A stretch of DNA of 64,000 bases. Source: Anadara kagoshimensis. Its lineage: Eukaryota > Mollusca > Bivalvia > Arcoida > Arcidae. The notes beneath the pieces are model-generated. The model saw only the letters and a list, made by a program, of their open reading frames with translations, was not told the DNA's origin and made no database searches. Position 1 is the first letter of the stretch, and every line of letters starts with the position of its first letter. The stretch covers positions 26,645,416 to 26,709,415 of the forward strand of contig CM037870.1 in NCBI GenBank assembly GCA_021292105.1, in the 5' to 3' direction. Positions 8,621-20,600 of this stretch are shown one piece after another. The position numbers and the translations under genes were made by a program.

Positions 8621-8626
8621 TCTGTC
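8621..8626 (+). other. Target-site duplication, right (TCTGTC)
   Basis: Identical to 2084-2089. It follows immediately after the terminal AACTACT of the element. Confidence 0.65.
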
Positions 8627-8797
8627 CTTCCTTTCGCCCGAAATTCTTGTCTGTGCAAAACTATGGAGCACTAATTCGTGAAACTTGACGCAAATCATCA
8701 GCATTGATAGGAAATGCGCGTATCATTAACCCATTGGTTTTGCTCATTTTCCTAAATCTCCTGAGAGTTATTATCCTTTGAACTTAAGTGCAAATTA

Positions 8798-8845
<48 letters not shown>

Positions 8846-8962
8846 AGCCGACGGGGATCCGAATTCATTCAATTTACTTGTAATTATCTTGACCTCCTGT
8901 TAAGGACAAATATCTAATGTCATCTTTAATTTAAACATAGATAATTCAATTATGGCGACTTA
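8621..8962 (+). repeat. Interspersed repeat copy 2, right part
   Basis: Direct copy of about 440-782: it shares CTTTCGCCCGAAATTCTTG, GGAAATGCGCGTATCATTAA, a long poly-A (8799-8843 here) and CAGCCGACGG. Joined with 1643-2089 it restores the same order as copy 1. 8963-9140 shows nothing recognisable. Confidence 0.85.
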
Positions 8963-9215
8963 AATTACGTTACGATTTATTTTTAACGCAAAACGCGCAA
9001 CTAACTTTTCTCTCAAAGTTTCATGAAATTCTCAAACTACAGAATAGTTAGTGCCTATAGAATTTGAATATTTCATGAGATTGTCTGCGTATGAAAACAC
9101 TGCAAAATTAAGCAAAAATACATTTTAGATCGAAAAATGTGTTATGGCCTTAGCGGTCACTTTTCAAGGTAGGACGAGCCCCCAATGTAGCAGGATCGAA
9201 GGGGAACAAATGCAG

Positions 9216-9300
9216 CAGCCAAACCGGGACTCGAACTCGGTACCTTCTCAATACTATCGGGATGCTCTACCCACTGAGCTACCGGGCACCTATCGAGTCC
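9216..9300 (-). repeat. tRNA-like SINE head, copy a
   Basis: On the - strand it reads GCCCGGTAGCTCAGTGGGTA (A-box type) and then GAGTTCGAGTCCCGGTT (B-box type) at tRNA spacing. The acceptor ends do not pair, so it is a tRNA-derived retroposon head rather than a tRNA gene. A second, more decayed head lies at 9405-9475. Confidence 0.65.
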
Positions 9301-9404
9301 GGTCCCCACACATTCCACCCTATGGCCAACCTGTTGGACGGTCATTTTTCAGGGTAGGACGAGCCCCCAGTGTAACAGGAAAGGGGAACAAATGCAGCAG
9401 CCAA

Positions 9405-9475
9405 ACCGGGACTCAAACTTGGGACCTTCCCAATACTAGCGGGATGCTATACCCACTAAACTACCTGAGCATCTA
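9405..9475 (-). repeat. tRNA-like SINE head, copy b (decayed)
   Basis: Same layout as 9216-9300, with the flanking GGTAGGACGAGCCCCCA box repeated at 9172-9188 and 9353-9369, but with more substitutions in both boxes. The two heads form a tandem pair about 180 bp apart. Confidence 0.6.
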
Positions 9476-9479
9476 TCGA

Positions 9480-9860
9480 GTCTGGTCCGCCACAACCTCA
9501 AATCCAGGATTCTTAGAAAATGGAATCCGTATGTGAAGTGAAATGATTTGACGAGTCTTGTCTCCAGATTTAACAAAGTTCTGTATAAATTCTGCTTGAT
9601 ACGAATAAAGAAACAAAACCACAAGCAATGGTGCACAGTGATTGCCCACTCGGGTAATACATACCGATTGTCTGTTGGAAAATTATATTGCCAAATACAA
9701 CCAACGTGTTGTCCATCAATAAATCATATCATTTTGTGAGTGGTATTTTTGCAATCCCCATGGTGCTTGACAAAATAACCAGAATTCTTGTTCAGCGCAT
9801 CGGTTTACCGTTTTTGTAAAAGAATAACAAGTGAATATGCCATCAACAAAACTTTATAAA
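9480..9860 (-). pseudogene. Reverse-transcriptase relic (fragment)
   Basis: The reverse complement matches + strand 57570-57910 over its length, with many substitutions. Translated pieces show a segment like VVFGNIIFQQTIG and then KSFHFTY, in the order found in the palm region of a retroelement reverse transcriptase common in bivalve and cnidarian genomes. Stops and frame changes break it, and the catalytic YxDD is not present. It is a dead fragment. Confidence 0.55.
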
Positions 9861-9884
9861 GTTTTTCAACCGGATCTAGACGTA

Positions 9885-11139
9885 CAGTACAGACCTGTCG
9901 AAAGTTTAACACTTAACTAAAGTACAAACAGAAATAGATTACACTCAGTTATTTGTCTGTAGAAAATTTATTACTGAAAATACAGTATTTTATTTTTTCT
10001 TGATAAAATGCATTTATAATCAACCGGCCTTATATGCACTTTAGGTTTCCATAATGTATATTTTGCAATAATCCAGCTGTACTAAGAAAAATTTGGCAAT
10101 AACTGCAATGATGGAAAATTAACAAAGTCTATTTACTCCGCCCTTTTTACTATGTAAGGCACAATGATATGCCATGAGCTTTTTTATTCATATAACCTGT
10201 TTATTATGCAAGGAAGGCTAATCAACCATGTGCTGTGTCCTGTGTAAAGGCAAAACCAAATCATGTTCTTTTTAATGTTCTTCTACCACAATGACTTTTG
10301 AAGGTATTTGTGATAGAATTCAGATTGGGTGGATGGTTTTAAGTATGTATCTGGATTTTACATTTTCATTAATTTTCAGAAATGTGTGCGGATGTATTAT
10401 ACATGTATTCTCAAACCTAACATTGATACTACTCATAGCTTAATTGAGCAATGGATTAACAAATGTCAGTGATACGCTTGTGGTCTTAAATTAACTATTC
10501 AAACATTTTAAAAAAATAAACATGTATAATTTGCATTAACTTCAAATGCAAGTAATTTTGCAATTTACTTGACAGTTGTTGGATTATTTTAATCTCTCTA
10601 TAACCATATACACAGGTGTTTATATTCCCTTGGCCTAATTGTGTTGTCATCAAAATGTTTTCCAGTCTTTAAGTCAATCATCTGTGACACTTTTTAAACT
10701 TTGAATGGAACCCATTTTAAAAGGGGTTGGGGTTGTCCTAAGAGGTGGAGTAAAAAACTTAGATTTTTTCAGGTTGAACATTTTTGACAAAAAAAATATA
10801 CTATACAGAGGAAAAGTCCAAAGCGATGAAAAACTCAAACCTTCATGGTACATTAAGCCGAGTCATGTTATATACATAGCCAAATTTCTGTTTCTCATCT
10901 TTAACTGGTTTTTGAGAAAAATCCATAAAACTGAGTGTAATCCATTTCTGATTATACTTTAGCGAATAAGTGCCGATTCGACAGTCCATATCGGCTCCTC
11001 GCTAGCTATATCACAGCATTCAACTGTTACTATCTCTCAGAAGCATTTCGGCCACAAGCTATCCATACCTAAGCAACTCGACAGCTGAAATTCGAACCAT
11101 TTTTGTTATTTCAGTGTTAAACTTTCGACAGGTCTGTAC
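9885..11139. mobile_element. Mariner-like MITE family copy (expanded)
   Basis: The left end CAGTACAGACCTGTCGAAAG (after TA at 9883-9884) pairs with GTTAAACTTTCGACAGGTCTGTAC at the right end. Related, much shorter copies lie at 27263-27475 and about 44195-44389. CAGT...ACTG ends with TA flanks are typical of Tc1/mariner-type non-autonomous elements. The 1.25-kb interior includes extra sequence, and its short ORF (10705-10962) has no recognisable protein pattern. An interior stretch (10965-11100) resembles the other family members. Confidence 0.6.
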
Positions 11140-11564
11140 AACACCTTACATGCGTTGTGTTTTGCAATATATTTTCCATTTCTACTTGTTTTTTTATTCT
11201 TTATTTATTTATTTATTTATTTATTGATTTATTGATTTAAAGATATTTGTTGTAAATTTGTTTCCAACACTATCATCATTCAATACCGTTTAATTTATAA
11301 TTATAAGACAAAATGGAATGGGAATAATAACTTTTATTAAATTATACTACTAAAAACTGATTTTTTCTCAGATTTTTCTTCTTCTAATTTTCGCTCAAGT
11401 TTGATTTTTTTTTTATATAAAACTTCGAATAACTTTTTATTAAAAAATACTAGATTTCTCCTCAGATTTTTTTCTAATTTTTGCTCAAATTTAATTTGTT
11501 TGTTATAAAACTTTGAAATCCACATTGAATTTAGCATCAACTGGTAATTACATTAACACTGTAA

Positions 11565-11655
11565 GTGCAGTGCCAAAGGTATCAAGGACACCTGCTCATA
11601 AGGCCATTTTACTAGTTCCCTTAGGCGGCCTTTAAAGGAAGGTTTGACTGTAACT
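11565..11655 (+). repeat. Short copy of a TGCCTTAAAGG-type MITE
   Basis: Shares CATTTTACTAGTTCCCTTAG, AGGTTTGACTGTA and order with the repeats at 32088-32285 and 61998-62625. Only the right half is present. 11140-12120 otherwise holds TTTA-rich DNA (11194-11238) and no gene. Confidence 0.5.
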
Positions 11656-12162
11656 CAAACAATATCTTATGTAAAATCAACTTGTATAACCATGATTAGT
11701 ATAGGGTCTAGTACATGTATTTTAAAAAATATGAACCTATTTTTTCTCTTTTTCTATTTATAATGGGCTAGTTTTTTTTTATTTAAGTGGCCTCAAGTTC
11801 TAGACCTTGAATCGATAAATCTACTACAGTTGTTTATTTGTATTAGAAACAGGAGAAAAAATAACGCCTCCTATATGAAAAAATACTGAACACAAAAAAC
11901 TTGCAGGTATTACATGACATTTGTCACGCAAGGTAGATTTCAAACATACGATGTTTTGCTTAACAACGAGTACCTTATACAACAGGATAAATTACATTTG
12001 ATCAGCAAGACGCTTAACACTTATATAGTTTTACGTCAAGCGCTTAATTAACATTGATCAGGAAATTGGTTATGAAAGCATGTTGACAACAACTTGGATG
12101 TGACGCCGGTCCACTTGAGCGACAAAGCATTCTAGCGTTAGGATTAGAAAAAACTAAGAAAA

Positions 12163-15100
12163 ATGGGGAAAGGCGGATCTGCATCCGAGCTTTCGTTTCC
12201 CAAATATTTCTCTGTTGAGGAAGTTAAAGAACATTGTAAAAATGACGACAGATGGTTGATGATAGATGGAAAAGTTTATGATATTAGCCGATGGGCGAAG
12301 AAGCACCCTGGAGGGGCTAAAATTTTAGGGCACTACGGTGGAGAAGATGCCACGGTGAGAATAATGATTTGTGTTTGTTTGGGCGGTATTGCAAGTTTGT
12401 ATAGTAGGCCTATACACTCGAAAATGGGAACGCCCTGATCAGCTGATGATGAACACTTCAATCTTTTGAGTGTGTGGAATTTTCTGCATCCGCATTTGTT
12501 AAATTGCTGATCTGGCTAATCGTTTTTGGTGAAGTGCAGTAATGGAGTTGGGTGCTCCAGCCAAGATTCTTTTACTTATATCGAGGCGGTTATTTCTGGG
12601 ATGATGTAGAAATCCAGAATACCCTGGGGCTGGGGAAAAAACACCATTAACCAAAAAGCAAGCTGACAAGTTATCTTTTAAACTAGCTTATACCTTCTTC
12701 TTCCTTTTACTGGCCAACTTCTTCTTATCGAAGATTTTGCCACTTAAATTTAATGTGTGTGGTCAGCAACAGTAGTACAAAAATAAACAGGTTAAAAACA
12801 AGATAAAAACAACAATTTGTGCTACCTTTATTTGAGATGGTTGTGCACTCGAGCTCAGAATGACTCGAGTGATCCTGCTGCTGGTATGTCAGGTGGTAGT
12901 CTGTTCCATTCACTTGCTGTCCAGATGAAGAATGAGCTTTTGCGGTGTTGTGTGCTGGCAAAAGGAATGTCTAGTCTGTGTTGGTGGACATGTTTAGACA
13001 TCTTGTCTAGACTACCTACTGCAGTATCTGTCTCAACGAGATTAAAACCTATATAGGCAGTGTTAGGGGCAGTGATCTGTTAGCCGGTGTTTCGGACACC
13101 AAGATCACAGCGGTATTATAGGTTTTACGTCTGGTTGTAACAGGAAGAAGGGGCTACTTCATCACTGAGTGCTCATCTGTCTCAGCTAAAAAGTCAAAAG
13201 TTCTACCACAAGACTAAAGGATCTCAACATAGACTCTTATCAAGGGTTGAAAATTTGCCAGGTCTGAGGTCTTGGACCGATTGATTTTACATTTGGACCC
13301 TTGTCCTTGATATTTAAAAGTCCAATAGACCTGCAGCCTATTCTTGCTCTTTCTTTATGATAACATAATTGTACATAGACCTTTCAATGTTGATATTGGG
13401 ACTTTCAAAACTTCACAAAGGAGTGACGGATCTGCTTAAAAATAATATAAGGGCAACAGGTCACAGACTCCATTATAAAACACAATTTTGAACCCTTGCT
13501 TATGTGTGACTTATTCATTTTGGTTATGATATAAGTTTAACATCTTTTTTATATAGCCCTATCCCACTTACTTTCTTTTTCTCAATACATGGATATTATG
13601 AAATAAACAATGCTAAAAGCCTAAATATTTTTCTTTTTCTTTTTTGCAGGATGCATGGACTGCATTTCATAATGATAAGAAATATGTTCAGAAGTTTATG
13701 AAAGCTTTGTATATAGGCGATGTCAAAGAGAAAGAAGAGGTTTGTATGGAATATAAGAATCCATTATGAGTTTATCCATGTAGGATAAAAAAATAAATAT
13801 AAAAACAGTGATTTTGTTATATTGTTTTAAAAACTACCCCCTGCTTATTAAATGGGAAAAAATTGAAGTTCTGAAATACACATATACAACAATATGTAAT
13901 GACATGCTTGAAAATAGTTTTAAGCCTCGTCTCTGACTGCAATGTTCAACCCCTCAAGTGAGATTTCCCTATCCTACATGAATAAATACATAATGAATTG
14001 TTTTTCCTCCATTTTAATGCCAATTATTATTATTTGGCTTCAAGTACTATTAACATAGATATTGAGGTCATTTTTAAAATTTAACGTTGTTATTCAACAT
14101 TCTATTTGAAAATACTTGGAAAGAACATACAAGATTTTGGTTTATGCAAAATGTATAATCTACAAAACAAAGATATTCATTCTAAACTTTTAGAATTAAC
14201 CTTTGAAACACTCTCAAAATTTCTAAATTTGAAGAATTGGATATCATTTTCTTCCATATCTGCTCATGTAAGATAGGGGTTTTTACCTATGTGAGATACG
14301 CGTATCTCACATGGCCACGTGACCTTTAGTGATGTCACAATCAAAAGACAATTACAAGACGTCATCATGTGGAGAACATGACGTCATCTTGCGGGAAAAC
14401 AACATCAAATTCTTCAAAATTTAGAAACTTTGAGTGCGTTTCAAATGATAAATATTGAATTTTTTAATGAACCACTTTGTTTTGTAGTTTATACATTTGT
14501 ATAAACCAAACTCTGGTACGATCTATCCAATGGTCATATTTATTTTAAAGTAGAATGTCGAATTACAAAGTTAGATTTTACAAACATGGCGTCGATGTCT
14601 ATGTTTATCGTACTTGAAGCCAAATATTGGCACTAAAATGGAAGAAAAATTATCCATTATGAGTTTATCCATGTAGGATAGGGAAATCTCAATCTCGGGG
14701 TTGAACATTTCTGGTCAGAGACTCGGCAAGCCTCGTCTCCGACTGAAATGTTCAACCCCTCCGGTTCTAATATATTCTTATAATCTCACATGGTGAAAAA
14801 AACTTATCTTACATGAGCAGATATGGAAGAAAAAACATGTTTATGTAAAATACTGATAAAGGTAGTGTAATCTGGGTTAACACAAATACACTTACCACCC
14901 AAGGTTTTATTGGAGATTCCAATCTAGTCTGTCTGTCACTATGAAATCTTCTCTGCATACATACATTGTATAGTAAGTTAGACATGTCTTGTGGATGTCT
15001 TGAACCTTTTTAACATATCTCTATAATAAACAACAGTCAAAAAAATATCATGTTTAAAAATAAATATTGGTAGTATGCAAATGCTGGTTGTAGGAATTTT

Positions 15101-17575
15101 TTAAATTGATTGAAATGTACTTGTCAACCTGATCAGGTCTTCAAAGTAACTGAAATGAATGATTATTACATTCTTATCAAACCATAAAAATTTATTAATT
15201 AATTAATTTATTTATTTATTTTCTATTTTTTTTACATAGTCATTGTGAAATGGTTATAATTAAATTCTTACAAACCATAAAAGTTTAATTAATTAACTTA
15301 TTTTTTATACTTTTTTTCAGAATGAACTTAAGCTGGATTTCAGAAAACTAAGAAAACATGTGGAAGACACAGGTTTACTTAAAGTGAATCCATGGTTTTT
15401 CATCTTTCATTTAGCACATATAATATTACTGGAAATCTTAGCTTATAGCATTGTGTGGTATTTAGATGGTGGAATGCTTGCCTTTCTATTGGATGGAATG
15501 GTTATGTGCGTATCACAGGTAAATATGTGTTTATTTTAACCCCCCCCCCCCCCCCTGCAAACTGTCTGTCTGTCCTCCTGTTTGTCCATGAAAGATTGTG
15601 TCCAGGCCATATCTCATAATTGCTTTGGACAATGTCATAAAACTTCTTGGTCCAAAGGTATGTCATGACCTTGGAAAGGTCATGTTGGAAAGGTCTAGGT
15701 TGTGGGAAAGCACAAAACCCTTGTAGATGTGGGGGGTGGGTTGGGGGTATTTAGCTCTTAAGAGAAGTTCTAGTTGATTTTATTGAATGTTAAAAGTGTT
15801 TGTATGAATTTGTCTTTGGTAAAATAAGTAGTTAGAAAACCTTTTGATGTTTTTTCAGTTGCAAGGATTCCTCCAGACTGTGGTGTATTTACCCCTAGGT
15901 CCCCTGGGATGCAGGGAAAATTTCATGTCACTTTTACTAATAATTAAAAAAACCCATCTAAACAGGTCAACCAAAACAGTGATACTATAACATTTAAATT
16001 TAGTATGCATTTTAATCATTCCGTTGAAAACAAATTGTAGATGATACAAATTGAATTATAGAGACTCTAAAAATGATAAGTGTTGAGAGCCCCTTGAATT
16101 AATGCTGCAAATCCCGGATAGAAGCTTTAATAGGGAGTACCTTGGATTCCTCATCCCTGAAAGCAAGGGATACCCATCCCCTTTTCTGAATGTGCTGTTG
16201 TGTTATTTGTCATTCTGATCCATTGATTGTTAATTGATTGATTTGAGTTTAATCCCTTGTTGATGTTCATTTTATTTTCTGATTCAGTCTCAGGCAGGAT
16301 GGACTCAACACGACTATGGACACATGTCAGTATTTAACAGTCATAAAATAAATCATATATTTCATCACTTGGTTATTGGCCACATAAAGGTAAGTGTAAC
16401 TAAAAATTGACTAATAGTGTTTGACATCATAATAAAGAATATTTCACTTATATCAAGATGTTGCCAGCTATAGGGGAAGGTGCAGAAATTGTGTCTGTAT
16501 ATTGCACTGAAGGTATTATACAGCAGTGTTCTTTATTGTGCCATGTCAACCGTGACAAAGGACCTCTTTCATTCAAGTTCCCATGCGAAAAAATGGTGAC
16601 TTTCATTTCATAGATACTAAAAATGACCCTGCCCCCTAAATTTTCACATATTTGGTCTATTTATTACCGCTACAACATCTTTTCTGTAGTGAGCTGGACC
16701 CTCAAGTTCAAGATAGTTAAGTTTCAACCCTGGTCATGTTAACTTGCATAGTTAAAGGTGCAGGGTAAGTAACTCAAAAACTTTTATTAGTTGGAGTTTG
16801 ACAGTGTGATTTCCCAAATTTGATGATATATCTTGATTTTGTCTAAAAGTGGATCAAATTCTTTAAAGACAATCAATAATATCAATAAAAATCAATATGT
16901 ATATCAAATATATATCAAATTCTTATGCAAGGCAAGTTGGTGTTGAAGGGTGTGCGTTGAGCCCCTAAAGTGATAAAAAATATTGTCAATCAGCCAGAAT
17001 ATTGTGATACTGTGATAATTTTTGTTTTCATGTATTCTTAAGCAATTATATATTTTGTTATATTTCTAGACAGCAGTGTGTTGTTGAATTAGATAATATA
17101 ACTATATATGCAAACAACATTGACCTGTCCGTTTGACCTTTCATTAGGAATATTCATATAGGAGAATCCACCCATTACATGGGTAGTATTAAGATTTGCT
17201 GTTTATACATAAACATTGTTCATGTATAGTGTTTCGTATTTTGTAGACAAAATAACCTTTATATAAATATACTCGTTCTTAATAAATATTTAAATCAAAG
17301 CTCAAGAGGACAGGTCAATGTTGTTTGCCTACACCAGTACTTGTGTACTTATCAATGTTTTGTTGTTTTTTACCCCATTATAGGCAGCATCCTCTCACTG
17401 GTGGAATTTCAGACATTTTCAACATCATGCCAAGCCTAATGTAATGAAGAAAGATCCTGATATAGATGTGGCCTATTTATTTTTACTTGGTGACAAAATA
17501 CCTTATTCCTGGGGAAAGAGGAAAAGGGGTTTTATGCCATATAACTTCCAACATAGATACTGGTTCTTTAGTAAG

Positions 17576-17606
<31 letters not shown>

Positions 17607-20600
17607 AATTATAGGTATTAGTAATTAATTTAGAAATGTTGAACATCTTGATTTGGTATTGATGTTCAACAGATTAGAAATCTGACGGATGAATAAACAT
17701 GCATACAGTCACTACCCACTTTCTAGTCTTTGGTCAGAACCAGTCAGGTTTGAACCCATGACATCCCAATGTCGGAGCCCACACTCTACTAACTCAGCTA
17801 CACAGTGGTAGGTCTATGTAAAGAAATAATTTAGAAAAATGTTTTTAACCCAATCAACTGATAAATGGTCACTAATGGAAAAAAGTCTCTATTTACTTAA
17901 CAATTAACAATTATTTACACTGTAAGGTTATGTCACCAAAGAGTTTATCACAAAAATAAATGTTAAATTAAGATCATTAAGCCCCTAGTTAAAACAGTCG
18001 TGGGGATAATCCCTTGCATTGACGTGATTAGACAGGTTATATTTCCTGAATTAGCCTTAATTGCAATAATATAATTAAGAACCTGTAGATAAAGAAACTA
18101 ACGAACATATGTTCTAAATACCTAAAATAACTTTGAAAATCTTGATTAAATAAAAAAAACTTTGAAAATCTTGATTAAATTAAAATAACTTTGAAAATCT
18201 TGATTAAATAAAAATAACTTTGAAAATCTTGATTAAATTAAAATAACTTTGAAAATCTTGATAATATGCAGAATATTTTACAAAATTGTAATATATATCT
18301 TTGTATATTTTGAGTAATAGCGAATTTTGTAAAATACACTGTATAAAAATTAGAGTGGTGACATCTAACCCACCTTCCAATCCAAATTGTTTGAATGTGT
18401 TAGTTGAAAGTAAGAGTAACAATTTTCTTCATTGTCCTAATTATCAATTTAACTATGATATTTTGTTTGTTTTATAGTTGGTCCACCACTTTTGTTACCC
18501 ATATACTTCCACATAGAGAACCTTTTATTTGTGTTCAAGAGAAGAGATTGGGTGGTACGTATACAAAAATTAAAAAACTTGGTATTCTGTAAAATTTATA
18601 TTTTGGAGAGAGAGAAAGGGAGTATGGCATAATCAGTTATTGAACTTGTGTTTTATTCAACTGTTGGAAGACAAAGCAATACTTTACATCATAATCACAC
18701 ACACACATTAATGGATGCATGCATGCACACACACATGGATGTACACAGGGATGCACACATGCACGTGCATACACATGCACACAAACATTGATGTACATAT
18801 ACACATGGGTGCACACACATGCATGTGCACACACACACATACACACACACACACACACATTTCACTTTAAAGTTGAGATTATCTTTGTTTAATCTAGATG
18901 GAACTCCTGAATCAACCCAAAAATAATAATTTTGTCCCACAAAAATACTGTACTATTATGTTGGCCACGAGTTGACTCATGTTTTAGTCTTACCGGTATT
19001 TGAGTTTTAAATAATTCTAGTTTTACCTCTTTCTCATGTATATTTTTTCTTTGACTTAATACTAATCTTTTGAAATAAAATTCATGAAATTGTGTTGCTA
19101 TATTGACATAATTTCTGAAAGTGTGACCTCTCACTCGGGCATCTACATTTCGGGATTGAACACATTGATTATGAGGCATGTATAATTTTCAATTTTGCTC
19201 TATTCTCTGTTTTACTGAATGGTGTTTCTATGTTGACCCAATTTTTGAAAATGTGACCCCTTATTCAGGTGTCTAATTCCTGAATTGACAACTTGATTAT
19301 GAGGCATGTATAATTTTCAATTTTTTTTCTCTGTTTCAGGATTTACTCATGACAATTTCATTTTTTGTAAGATTTTTCTACCAGTATTCTCCATTCTATG
19401 GCTTCGGTGGTGCATTCTGGTTATATATGTTTGTAAGGTGAGTTTATTATACTATACAATTATGGCACCAATTTGAGGTCAATATATGTTTTATTGACCA
19501 CTGGATAGGAATATTGACTGAGGGCTTGCCCGAGGTCAATATTGCTATCCAGTGGTCAATTAAACATATATTGACCTCAAATTGGTGCTATAATTGTTTT
19601 ATTATAAAATAAGTAAATTGTTTCCTTTCAAACCTTCCTTCTATTTTGGAAGCACCATTAACATGAGTAAATAAAGCAGCTTCTTTTCAGATCTTACATA
19701 ATCAAATTTGAATCCAAGGTAGATAATTAATCTCCGGTCAATAAAACTTTTTCAATCAACAAGACTTTTAGCCCAATGAGAATGCATGAAAAATATCATT
19801 TTATAATAAATGTAATTAATTTTGGGTAATAATAGAGAAAACAATCTATTACCTTGTAACGGAAATGACAACTGTTTCACCTGTAATTTTAACAAAAATG
19901 TATTCATATAATTTTTATGAATAAAAAAAAATTGACTTAGTTTTCTGGAATTTATCTGAAAATATTTAGGCAAAATTGAGTTAAAATTCATTAATAAAAC
20001 CTCATATAGGAAACATCATATATTGTTGTTTGTAGTTAATTTTCCATTAAAATGATTTGTTTAACAACAAAACATATTGCAGCTTAATAAATGCTAAATT
20101 GAAATGCATTTGAAATGTGCATATGTATATGTAGAAATTGGTTTTAAATAGGTTCTTTTGTTTACAGAAAAATGAATAAAATGGTATGAAATTTAAATGA
20201 AATGAACACATGCAAATAAATCAGGAAAAAAAGTCATGTTTATGTTGTTCATCATAAAATGTAATAAATAAATAAATAAATAAAAACATTTACTCCAAAA
20301 AATCAAAACTATTTTGAAAAGAAAAATGATAATTTTTGCTGTGATGTTCATTAATAAAAGTCCACAATTTTAATTGACTTGGCTATATTAATTTCAGGTT
20401 CTTGGAAAGTCATTGGTTTACATGGGTGACACAGATGAGTCATATACCAATGAAAATTGACAAAGACGACCGATCTGATTGGTTCTCATTACAGCTGGCT
20501 ACGACATGTAACGTGGAACCTAGTTTGTTTAACGACTGGTTCACAGGGCACCTGAACTTCCAGATAGAGCACCAGTAAGTTATTTCAAGGCAATTTCCTT

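Noticed and set aside
9220-9296. tRNA gene on the minus strand
   Set aside because: Box motifs are fine, but the acceptor ends do not pair and a decayed tandem copy exists.
10705-10962. 85-aa ORF inside the mariner-like element
   Set aside because: No transposase signature (no DDE/D arrangement) and no recognisable domain; likely chance in AT-rich DNA.
12725-13056. ORFs in desaturase intron 1
   Set aside because: Overlapping frames on both strands with no recognisable protein. The DNA resembles a fragment of a mobile element, but I could not match it to another copy here.
14380-14387. CRE controlling the desaturase
   Set aside because: TGACGTCA lies inside a foldback element in intron 2, so it probably belongs to the repeat and has no promoter context.
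18637-18940. Cys/Val-rich ORFs
   Set aside because: Translations of a CA/GT microsatellite.
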